Shown here: positions 52,676-63,500 of the stretch, piece by piece
Numbering within the stretch: the first letter of the stretch is position 1
Layout of the letters: each line of letters begins with the position of its first letter
Assembly (NCBI RefSeq): GCF_026341775.1
Contig: NZ_JAPEOB010000001.1
Coordinates: 2,418,001 to 2,482,000, forward strand
Length of the DNA: 64,000 nucleotides
Source of the DNA: Streptomyces sp. NBC_00654
GTDB taxonomy: Bacteria; Actinomycetota; Actinomycetes; Streptomycetales; Streptomycetaceae
Reading direction: 5' to 3'
Translations under genes and position numbers: made by a program
The notes under the pieces: model-generated
Databases searched by the model: none
Seen by the model: the letters and a program-made list of their open reading frames with translations, nothing else
What the model was told of the DNA's origin: nothing

Positions 52676-54463
52676 GTGAGCGCCACCGAGACCCGCGCGG
52701 CGCGGGCGACCCTGCGCACGGCGACCGGACGCGAGGCCACCCGGTGGGTCTCGGCCCACTGCCGCGAGACGCCGCGGCTGACGGCTGCCACCGTGCTCAC
52801 CACGGTGGTCGGCGCGGCCCTCCAGGTGGTCCCGGTGCTGCTGCTGGGCCGGGTGGTCGACGGAGTGGTCGGGGGCGAGCCGCGCTCGGTCCTGGTCACG
52901 ATCGGGTCCCTGATGGTGGCGGCCGCGCTGCTCGGCGCGGCGGCCACCGCGGTGTCGACGTACCTGATCGGTCGGCTGGGCGCCGAACTGCTCGCCCGGC
53001 TGCGGGAAGGTGCCGTCCGGGCGGTGCTGGGGATGCCCAGCGCCCGGGTCGAACAGGTCGGCAGGGGCGATGTGCTGTCCCGGGTCGGGGACGACGTGGC
53101 CGTGCTGTCCAACGGCATCCGCACCGCCATCCCCACGGTGTTCTCCGCGGGGGTGCTGGTCGTCATCGCGACGGTCGGCATGTTCGGACTGGACTGGCGG
53201 CTCGGCCTGGCGGGCGCCGGCGCACTGCCCGCGTACGCGCTGGCCCTGCGCTGGTACCTGCCCCGCTCCGCCCCGCTCTACCGGAAGCAGCGGGCGGCCC
53301 AGGCCGACCGTGCGCAGGCGTTGATCAGCGGTCTGAACGGGATCGACACGGTCCGGGCGTACCGCCTTGAGGGCGCCGTCCGCGAGACGGTCACCCGTGA
53401 GTCGTGGCGGGTGCGCGAGCTGGGCATCGAGGTGTTCCGCTTCTTCGGCCGGTTCGTCGGCCGGGAGAACCGCGCCGAGTTCATCGGGCTGGTCCTGATC
53501 CTCGTGGTGGGGTACGCCCTGCTGGAGGCCGATGCCGCCAGTCTGGGCGAGGTGTCGGCGGCCCCGCTGATGTTCCACCGGCTGTTCACCCCGCTGGGCG
53601 CCATCATGTTCACCTTCGACGAGGCGCAGAAGTCCGGCGCGAGCCTGATCCGCCTCGTCGGTGTGATGGCGGAGCCCGCGGAGGACCGGCTGGTCGGTGA
53701 CCGGTCGGTCGCGGCGGCGGAGACCGCGCCGTACGCGGTGACGGTGGAGGGGCTGACGTTCAGTTATCCCGATGCCGAGGAGCCGGTCCTGCGGGACGTC
53801 GGCCTCACGATCCCGGCCGGCGGTTCGCTCGCCCTGGTCGGGGCGACGGGTGCGGGCAAGTCGACCCTGGCCGCGCTGATCGCCGGAATCGGCACTCCGC
53901 AGGCCGGTTCGGTGCGCATCGGCCCGCACGACCTCGCCGCCCTGGACGAGGCCGGGGCGCGGGCGCTGGTGAGCATTCTGACGCAGGAGACACACGTGTT
54001 CTCCGGTCCGATCGCCGACGACCTGCGGCTCGCCGCGCCGGAGGCGACCGATGACCGGCTGATGGACGCGTTGCGCACGGTCGGCGCCGACGGGTGGGCC
54101 GAGGCGCTGCCCGACGGGCTGGACACCTCGGTCGGCGAGGGCGGCGAGCGTCTGGACGTCACCAAGGTCGCTCAGATCGCGCTCGCCCGGCTGGTGCTGG
54201 GCCGGTCGCCGGTGGTGGTGCTCGACGAGTCGACCGCCGAGGCGGGCAGTGAGGGCGCCGCCGAGCTGGAGCGGGCCGTGCTGGCCGCCTGTGCGGGCAG
54301 GACCACGCTGTTCGTGGCTCACCGGCTGACCCAGGCGATGGCGGCGGACCGGATCGCCGTGCTGGACGCGGGACGTGTGGTGGAGCAGGGAACGCACGAG
54401 GAACTGGTGGCCCTGGGCGGCCGGTACGCGCGACTGTGGCGGGCCTGGCGCGAGGGAAGTTAG
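52676..54463 (+). CDS. cchG: ABC exporter CchG (membrane + ATPase fusion)
   Basis: 595-aa half-size exporter, presumably secreting the finished siderophore. The transmembrane domain (about 1-330) includes AATVLTTVVGAALQVVPVLLLG, VLVTIGSLMVAAALLGAAATAV and AIPTVFSAGVLVVIATVGMFGL. The ATPase (about 345-590) has Walker A VGATGAGKSTLAAL, a Q-loop LTQETHVFSG and Walker B VVVLDEST. The ABC signature LSGGQ is replaced by LDVTK (GEGGERLDVTKVAQIALARL) and the D-loop SALD by AEAGS. I recall similar divergence in other actinobacterial siderophore exporters. GTG at 52676. Confidence 0.87.
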   Translation: MSATETRAARATLRTATGREATRWVSAHCRETPRLTAATVLTTVVGAALQVVPVLLLGRVVDGVVGGEPRSVLVTIGSLMVAAALLGAAATAVSTYLIGRLGAELLARLREGAVRAVLGMPSARVEQVGRGDVLSRVGDDVAVLSNGIRTAIPTVFSAGVLVVIATVGMFGLDWRLGLAGAGALPAYALALRWYLPRSAPLYRKQRAAQADRAQALISGLNGIDTVRAYRLEGAVRETVTRESWRVRELGIEVFRFFGRFVGRENRAEFIGLVLILVVGYALLEADAASLGEVSAAPLMFHRLFTPLGAIMFTFDEAQKSGASLIRLVGVMAEPAEDRLVGDRSVAAAETAPYAVTVEGLTFSYPDAEEPVLRDVGLTIPAGGSLALVGATGAGKSTLAALIAGIGTPQAGSVRIGPHDLAALDEAGARALVSILTQETHVFSGPIADDLRLAAPEATDDRLMDALRTVGADGWAEALPDGLDTSVGEGGERLDVTKVAQIALARLVLGRSPVVVLDESTAEAGSEGAAELERAVLAACAGRTTLFVAHRLTQAMAADRIAVLDAGRVVEQGTHEELVALGGRYARLWRAWREGS

Positions 54464-54474
54464 GCGTCCCTGAG

Positions 54475-54493
54475 TCAGGTTTGGCCAACTCTG
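54475..54493 (+). promoter_or_regulatory. Weak iron-box-like sequence before cchH
   Basis: TCAGGTTTGGCCAACTCTG matches the iron box at 12 of 19 positions; the TTAGG at 54460-54464 just before it is part of the cchG stop region. It is 28 bp before the cchH ATG. It could be a degenerate box or chance. Confidence 0.4.
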
Positions 54494-54520
54494 GTACTTG
54501 GAAGGGATGCTGAGTCATCG

Positions 54521-57500
54521 ATGAGGGAACCGAACGCTCGTCCCGTTCTGCTGTCTTCCGCGCGTCTGGACGGCGTACGCCGACGCACCGGTGACTACGG
54601 CGACCGCACCATCGCGCAAGCGTGTGCCATCGCTCTGGCGTACTGGGCGACGGGCCGGAGCCCCGAGGGCGCGGATCTCGCCCCCGGCACGCTGTTCGCC
54701 GATGTCCTCGGATGGGTCGACAACGGCGGCTCCGGGGCCGATGGCTGGGAGGCCGGCGCGGACGGCCGGAGCATCACCGTCCCCGCGGGCGTCGTGCCGG
54801 CCGACGCGCAGCTCGCCCTCGACGATCTGGCCGACTTCCCGGACCGGCCCATCGGCACCGTCGGCCCGGACAGCGCCGCGCTGAGGATCGCCGCCCTGGC
54901 CGAGTGGAACGACACCGGCGCCGACCGGGTCCGCCCGACCGTCGTGGAGATGTTCCGCGAGCAGGCGCGGAACCGGCCGGACGCCATCGCCATCGTCGAC
55001 GAGCACCGTTCGCTGACCTACCGTGAGGCCGCCGAACTCTCCGGCCAGTTGGCCCGTCACCTGGCCGGGCGGGGGCTCACCTCCGAGCAGGTCGTCGGCA
55101 TCTCGCTGGGCCGCTCCGCCGACATGGTGATCGGGCTGCTCGCGGTGCTCCGGGCCGGGTGCGCGTTCGTGCCGCTCGACCCGCAGTGGCCCGCCGCGCG
55201 CCGGGCCGTCGTCGCCGAGGACGCCGGGGTCGTGCTCCAGCTCAACGATTCGGGGGAACACGCGGCGGGCGAACCCGAAGCCGTGGCCGTCGACCTCGGC
55301 GACTGGCGGTTCGCCGCCGAACCCGACCGGGGGACCGGCGAGGCTGTCCGCGGCCCGGACCTGGCGTATGTCATCTTCACGTCCGGTTCGACCGGGCGGC
55401 CCAAGGGCGCGATGATCCGCCACGAGGCGATCAGCGAGCGGCTGCTGTGGCAGGCCGGGGAGATCCTGGGATTCGGCCACGACGACGCGTCCTTGTTCAA
55501 GGCGCCGTTGTCCTTCGACATCTCCATCAACGAGATCTTCCTGCCACTGGTGTCCGGCGGCAGACTGGTGGTCCTGCGGCCCGGCGGCGAACGCGACCCG
55601 CATCACCTGCTGAGCGTCATCGCCGAGCAGCGCGTCACCTTCACCTACCTGGTGTCGTCCATGCTGGACGTACTGCTGGAGATCGCGGGCGACTCCGGGC
55701 GTCTGGACAGCCTGCGGCACGTGTGGTGCGGCGGCGAGGTGCTGACCCCCGAGCTGTACGAGCGGTTCCGCACTCGGCTCGACATCCCCATGTACCACGG
55801 CTACGGCCCGGCCGAGACGACGATCGGTGTCTCCCACGTCATCTACCGGGGCGCGGCCGAGCGTCTGTCGACGTCCATCGGCAGGGCCAACCCCAACACC
55901 CAGCTGTACGTGCTGGACGGCGAACTGCGCCCTGTCCCGGTCGGCGTCGGCGGTGAGCTGTACGTGGGCGGGCTCCTCCTGGCACGCGGCTACGTCAACG
56001 CGCCCGGCCTGACGGCGTCCCGGTTCGTGGCGAATCCGTTCGCCGCGGACGGATCACGGCTCTACCGCACCGGTGACCTCGCGCGGTACCTCCCCGACGG
56101 CTCGCTGGACTTCCTCGGCAGGGCCGACAACCAGATCAAGATCCGCGGCATGCGGCTGGAGATCGAGGACGTCGAGGCCGGTCTCGCGGAGCACCCCGGC
56201 GTACGGCACGTCTGCGTCGTCGCCAGGAAGAACACGGCGGGCGGCACCTATCTGGTGGGGTACGTGATCCCGGCCGCCGGGAGCGAGGAACTGCGGGCGG
56301 ACGAGGTCAGGGCATGGGCCGCCCTGCACATGGTGGAGTACATGGTGCCCGCCCACATCGTCGTGATGGGGGAGTTCCCGCTCACCGCGAACGGCAAGAC
56401 CGACCGGCGGGCGCTGCCGGAGCCCGTGGTCGGGACGGGCGCGGTCCTCACGCCCGTCACCGAGAACGAGCGCGTGGTGTGCGCGGCGGTCGCGACGGTG
56501 CTGCGGCTGGAACGGGTCGGTGCGGACCAGGACTTCTTCCAGCTCGGCGGGGACAGCATTCTGGCGATCTCGCTGCTGAGCGCGCTGCGCGAGGCGGGAC
56601 TGTATGTCACGGCGCGGCAGATCTTCACCAACAGCGTCGTCGGAGCACTGGCGGCGGTGGCGAGCCGTGAGGACATCTCCACCGTGGACCACGGAGATAC
56701 CGCGACCGGTCCCGTCGTGGGATCGCCCATCGTGCAGTGGCTCGGCGAGACCACGGGCGAGATCGACGGCTTCGTCCAGTCGGTGGTGCTCAACACCCCG
56801 GCGGACCTGACCGCCGACGCGCTCGGCACGATTCTCGACGCCGTGACCGCGCGGCACGACATGCTGCGCGCCCGCCTGGTGCGCGGCGACCGCTGGAGCT
56901 TCGACATACCCGGGGCGGAGCACACCGCCGCCGGATGGCAGGAGAGCGACCGTCCGCTGGAGGAGTGCGTCGCGCTCGCCACCGAAGGGCTCGATCCGGC
57001 GGGCGGCGTGATGCTGCGGGCCGTGTGGCGCCGCGAGGCACGGCAGCTGGTCGTGGTCGTCCACCACGTCGTCGTCGACGGTGTGTCCTGGCGGGTCCTG
57101 ATGGAGGACCTGGCCACCGCCTGGCGCCGGCTCTCCTCGGGCGCGCCGGTCGAACTGCCCCCGGCGGGTACGTCGTTCCGGCGCTGGACACAGCTTCTGG
57201 GACGTACGGAGTTCGACGCCGACCGCGAGTACTTCCTCCGCCCCTTGCCGGGAGCGGACGGACCGGTGGGCAGGCGTGCGCTCTCCGGCGCCGACACCGT
57301 CGCCCGGGAGCGGCAGCGGAGCTTCGCGGCCGGCCCCGAGGTCACGGCGGCGCTGCTCGGCGGGATACCCGCGAAGTTCCACGCGGGCGTCAACGACGTG
57401 CTGCTGACCGCGCTGGCCGTCACCCTCGCCCGGTGGCGCCGCGACCTGGGCCAGGACCAGACGTTCGCCCACATCGAACTGGAGGGCCACGGCCGCGAGG

Positions 57501-60500
57501 GCCGCTCCGTGGCGGGCGCCGCCGGATTCGAACCGGACCTCTCACGGACGGTGGGCTGGTTCACCACCCTGTTCCCGGTGACCGTCGACCCCGGTGCGGC
57601 GGCCGATCCCACCGCCCCCGAGTACCTCGCCGCCGCCCTCAAGGCGGTCAAGGAGGACCTCGCACGGGTGCCGGGCAACGGCATCTCCTACGGTGCCCTG
57701 CGGTATCTGGCCGGCACGGTGTTCGACGCGCCCGCGCCACAGGTGCTGTTCAACTACCTGGGCCGCTTCGACGCGGGCGCCCCCGGGGACTGGCAGCTCG
57801 CGGGGACCACCGGGCAGTTGGGCGAGAAACGCGACCCGAGGATGCGCCTGCCGCGCGCCCTGGAGTTCAACGCGATCGCCGAACCCGCCCCGACCGGCGC
57901 GTACGAACTGGTCACCACCATCTCCTGGCCCGAAGGCATGTTCACCGACGAGGACATCGCGACCCTCGGCGGCTACTTCCTGACGGCCCTGGCCGGCCTG
58001 GCCGCGCTCGACGAGGGCGGCCACTCTCCCAGCGACTTCGCCCTGGTGCCGCTCACCCAGTCCGATGTCGACGGCCTGGACGGCCCGGCGCTGCGGAACA
58101 TCCTGCCGTTGACGCCTCTGCAGGAGGGCCTGTACTTCCACTCGGTCTTCGACGACGACTCGGCGGGCAGCTATGTCGAACAGCAACTGCTCACGCTGGA
58201 GGGCGAGGTGGACGCCGACCGCCTCGCGACGGCCGCCACCCGGCTGCTCACGCTGTACCCGAACCTGGCCGCGCGGTTCGTCGCCCTCGCCGACGGCCGG
58301 GTGGTCTCCGTCCTCGAGAGCGGTGCGGAGGTCCCCTTCACCACGCTGGACCTCCCCGGTATCACCGACGAGGAGATCCGCGACCACGCCGAGCGGGACC
58401 GCCGCGCCGGGTTCGACCTGGCCACCGGCCCGCTGATGCGCTGCACGCTGATCCGCGTCGGCTCCGGCCGGAACGTCCTGGTGCAGACCGTGCACCACAT
58501 CATCGCCGACGGCTGGTCGGTGCCGCCGATGCTCCGCTCGCTGCTGGCCGAGTACCACGCGCCGGGGACCGTGTACCCGCTCGGCGGCTTCTCCGACTAC
58601 GTGGAGTGGCTGGCCGGACGCGACGCCGACGAGAGCGACGGGGTGTGGCGCGGCGAACTCGCCGGTCTGCCCGGCCCCTCGCTGGTCACCGAGGGGCACA
58701 CCCCCTCCGACCGGTTCGCCGACACCTCCGTCGTACCCGGGGACGAGGGTGCCGACATCGACGCGGCCGTCCGGTCCGCGGGCGTGCCGCTGAGCGTGGC
58801 CGTGCACAGCGCCTGGGCGGTGACCCTGGGCGGCATCCTGCGCGGCAGGGACGTCGTCTTCGGCTCCACCGTGTCCGGGCGCGACGCGGACGTGCCCGGC
58901 ATCGGCGACATGGTGGGCCTGTTCATCAACACGATCCCCGTGCGCGCACGGTGGACCGGAACCAGCACGGCGCGCGACCTGCTCGCCGCGGTGCGGGAAC
59001 ACCAGAGCGCGGTGCTGCCGCACCAGCATGTCTCGCTGGCGCGGATCGGCCGGCAGGCCGGGGCCGGCGGCGCGCTGTTCGACACCCTGGTCGTCTTCGA
59101 CGTCGCGACGGACGTGGACGCTCTGCGACGGCCCGGCGACACCCTGACCGTCACGTCCCTCGTGAACGAGGGTGCCCCGCACTACCCGTTGACCCTGGTG
59201 GTGGAGCGCGGACGTGACGGCCGCCCGCGCTTCACCCTGATCTACGACGGCGAACTGCTGCGCGAGGCGGGCGCCCAGGAGATCCTGCGGACCTTCACCC
59301 GGACCCTCACCGGCCTGCTCACCCGGCCGGACGCCCCGGTCGACGGCCTGGCAACCGAGGACGGCCGGCGGCCGGCCCGGATCACCCCGACGACCCTGGA
59401 CCAGCTGTTCGACGCCGCCGCGACCCGTGACCCGGCCGCCACCGCCGTCACCCAGTGCGCACTCGACGGCGGCAGCCGCTCACTGACGTACGGCGAACTG
59501 GCGGACGCCAGGGACGAGCTGGCCGCGGCCCTGCGCGTGGCGGGTGCCGGACCCGGCAGGCGGGTCGCCGTCGCGGTGCCGCGCTCCCTCGAACAGGTCG
59601 TCGCCCTGGTCGCGGTCGTCACCGCGGGCGCCGCCTACGTACCACTGGACCCGGCCTACCCGGACGAACGGCTGGAGTACATCCTCGCCGACTCCGCTCC
59701 GCAGGTCGTCCTCGTGGACCGGGAGCAGCAGGACCGCTTCACGGTGCTGCTGGCCCGTGCGGGCGTACCGGCCCGGGTGCTCGTCCAGGGGGAAGAGCCG
59801 CCGGCGGACGAGCGGCGGACGGACGAGCCGCGGACGTCCGGCACGGGCCCCGGCGAGCCGCCGGTCACCACCCGGCCCACCCCCGGGCCCGGCCCGCACG
59901 ACGCCGCGTACGTGATCTACACATCCGGATCGACCGGCAGGCCCAAGGGCGTCGTCGTCCCCCACTCCAGTGTGGTGACGCTGCTCGCGAACACCGGACC
60001 GGACATGGACTTCGGCCCGCACGACGTATGGGTCCAGTTCCACTCCTTCTCCTTCGACTTCGCGGTCTGGGAGCTGTGGGGCGCGCTGGCCCACGGCGGC
60101 GAGCTGCTGGTGCCGGAGTACGGTCTGACGCGCTCCCCGGTCGACTTCCACCGGCTGGTCCGCGAGCGCTCGGTGACCGTGCTCAACCAGACCCCGTCGG
60201 CCTTCTACCAGTTCATCGAGGCCGACCGGCACGCCGACGAGCCGGTCACGGCACTGCGCCGGATCATCTTCGGAGGCGAGCCGCTGGACCTCGGGCGGCT
60301 GCGCGGCTGGACCGAGCGGCACGGTACGGCTTCGCCCGAGCTCGTCAACATGTACGGCATCACGGAGACCACCGTCCATGTCACCCACCGGGTGCTGACG
60401 GACGAGGACTTCGGACCGGGCGACGACGTCAGCCCGATCGGCGGCCCGATCCCCGGACTGGTCACCCATCTGCTCGACGACCGGCTCCGGCCGGTGCCGC

Positions 60501-63500
60501 CCGGCCGGGTGGGCGCCATCTACGTCGCCGGGGACCAGGTGTCCCTCGGCTACCTGGGCAGGCCGGGGCTCACCGCGGCCCGGTTCGTGGCGAATCCGTT
60601 CGCCGGCGACGGCTCCCGGATGTACCACACGGGCGACCTCGCCCGCCGCACGCTCGACGGCGAGCTGGAGTTCACCGGCCGCGCCGACGACCAGGTGCAG
60701 CTCAAGGGGTTCCGTATCGAGCTCGGTGAGGTGGAGTCCGCGGTCAGGGAGCTCGCCGGCGTGGTCGACGCGGCCGTCACCGTGGCGGACGGCGGCGACC
60801 ACCTCGTCGCGCACGTGGTGGGCGGCGTGCCCGGTGACGTCACCGGGCTGCTGGCCGCGAGGCTGCCCGCGCACATGGTGCCGGGCCGGGTGCTGCCCGT
60901 CGACGCCCTGCCGCTGACGGTCAACGGCAAGCTCGACCGGAAGGCGCTGGCCGCGCGTGCCGCCACCGCGCAGGACGGCCCCCCGGCCGCCACGAGCGAT
61001 TCCGCGCTCGCCGCCCTGGTCGGCGTCTTCGCCGAGACGCTGCCCGGATCCGCCCCGGACGCCGACACCGACTTCTTCCGGGCCGGGGGCGACAGCATCG
61101 TCGCCATCACCGTGGTCAACCGGGCCAGGGCGCTCGGCCTGCCGATCGCACCCCGGGACGTGTTCCTCTTCAGGACACCGCGCGCCCTCGCCGAGCACCT
61201 GGGGACACGTACCCCGCAGCCCGCCGCGCCGGCGCCGTCCCGCCGTGCGGACGGCCCGCTGACACCGACACCGATCATCCTGCGCCAGCGCGAACTGGGC
61301 GGCTCGCTCGCCCGGTTCGCCCAGGCCAGAACACTGGTCGCGGCCGAGGGCACCGGGCTCGCCGACGCCGTGCGCGCCGCGAACGCCGTCGTGGCGGCGC
61401 ACCCGGCCCTCCGGCTGCGGCTGCGCGCCGAGCACGGGGTGTGGGCCCTGCGCACCGGACCGGCCGGTGAGATCACCGTCGTCACCGCCGACGCGGCCGA
61501 CGCGACAGCGGCGGCGGACGAGGCCGCCGGACGGCTCGATCCCGAGTCCGGGGACGTCATCGCGTTCTCCTGGCTGGAGGCGAGCCGCACCCTGGTGGTC
61601 ACCGCGCACCACATCGCCGTCGACGCGGTGTCCTGGCTCGTCCTCCTCGACGACCTGGCCACCGCCATGGGCGGGGCGGACCTGGCGCCGCCGACCACGT
61701 CCTACGCCGAGTACGCCGAGGCGCTCGCGGCACGGTCCGCCCACGAGACGGAAAGCCTGGGCAACTGGATCACCACACTCCAGGCCCCCGCGCCGCTGCC
61801 TCCGGCCGTACGGCTCCGCGAGACCACCGTCGTCCTCGCGCCCGGGGCGAGCGACCGGGTGACGCGCACCGCCCCCGCCGCACTCGGCGTGGGGCTCACC
61901 GAACTGCTGTGCGGCGCGCTGCGCGCCGCGCTGACACGGATCCAGCCGGAGCCCACCGATCTCGCGATCGAGCTGGAGCGGCACGGCCGGGTTCCCGCCC
62001 TCGAACACCACGACTACACCCGCACGGTCGGCTGGTTCACCTCCATCGCGCCCGTACGGCTCACCCCGCGCACCGACCCCGTCGCGGCGGCGCGCGAGGT
62101 CGCCGAACGCCAGCCGGACGAGCGCGGGCACGTCGCCTACGGCGCGCTCAGATACCTCAACCCGCAGACGGCCCCACTGCTGAACGCCCGCCCGCAGGTG
62201 CTGTTCAACTACCTCGGCCGGGGCGGCGAGTCCGAGGTGCCGCGCCTCACCGGCGGGGACCGGGGCAGCCCGTACGCCGTCGAGGTCAACGCGTGGACCG
62301 ACGAGGCCACCGGAAGCCTGCACGCGGCCTTCACCCTCGCGGAGGGCGTGTCCGACGAGATCACCGGGCACTGGCTCGGCGCACTGGAGCACATCGCGGA
62401 CGTGTCCGCGACGGCCGAGCGCACCGCACCGGTCACCCCGCTCCAGCGGGGTCTGTTCTTCCAGGCCCAGATGGCGGGGACGGCCGGACACTATGTCGCG
62501 CAGTCCTACTTCGCCTTCGACCGGCGCCTGGACACCGACGCGCTCGCCGGGGCGATGGCGTACGTGATCGCGAGGCACCCGGTCATGGGCGCCGGCTTCA
62601 CCACCGACGACGGCGGAAACCCGGTCCAGGTCCTCAGGGCCGGCCGGCGGGTCGATGTCCGTACCGTCGCCCTGTCGACGGACGCGGAGGTCGACGCCCT
62701 GCGCGCCCGGGACCGCGACACGGGATTCGACCCGGGGGAGCCGCCCCTGATCCGGCTCACCGTGGTGCGGCTGCCCGGTCACGGGGACGGGCTGCTGCTG
62801 AGCTACCACCTGCTGCTGCTGGACGGCTGGTCCCGCGAGATCCTGCTGCGGGACCTGTTCGACGCCTATGAGACCGTCGTCGCGGGAGGGATACCGTCCG
62901 CGTCGCCGGCCCTGCCGAGCTTCGAGGACCACGCCCGGACGCTCGCCGCCAAGGACCCCGCCGTGTCGGAGCGTTTCTGGGCGGAGCACCTGGCCGGCCT
63001 CAGCGGTCCGACCCTGCTCGCCGGACCGCGGCCGTCCCTCCCCGACGAACTGCCCCACGCGCTCGTGCGCACACTCTCCGCCGACCTGTCCGAACTGCTG
63101 CGGGAAGCGGCCAGGCTGCACGGCGTCACACTGAACTCGGTGCTGACCGGCGCGTTCGGCCTTCTCCTCGGCGCACACACGGGCCGCGCCGACGCCGTGT
63201 TCGGCGTGACCGTCTCGGGCCGGGACGGCGAGGGCCTGTCCGACATCGTCGGCGTGCTGCTCAACACCGTGCCCATGTGGACCCGGGCGCGCCCCCACGA
63301 CACGGTCCGCGACTACCTGTCGGCCGTCCAGGCGGCCCGGGTCGAGGCGATGGAGCACGAGCACCTGGGGCTCGGCGAGATCCAGCGGGCCAGCGGGCAC
63401 GACACCCTGTTCGACAACCTGTTCGTCCTCCAGAACTTCCTGGACATGGACGCGTTCGCCGAGATGAACGCCCGGCACGGCATCACCTCGGTGAAGGCCG

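Noticed and set aside
55045..56300. Plus-strand alternative frames within cchH (for example 55159-55956) as separate genes
   Set aside because: They are out-of-frame shadows of the A1 domain, with Arg/Gly-rich translations.
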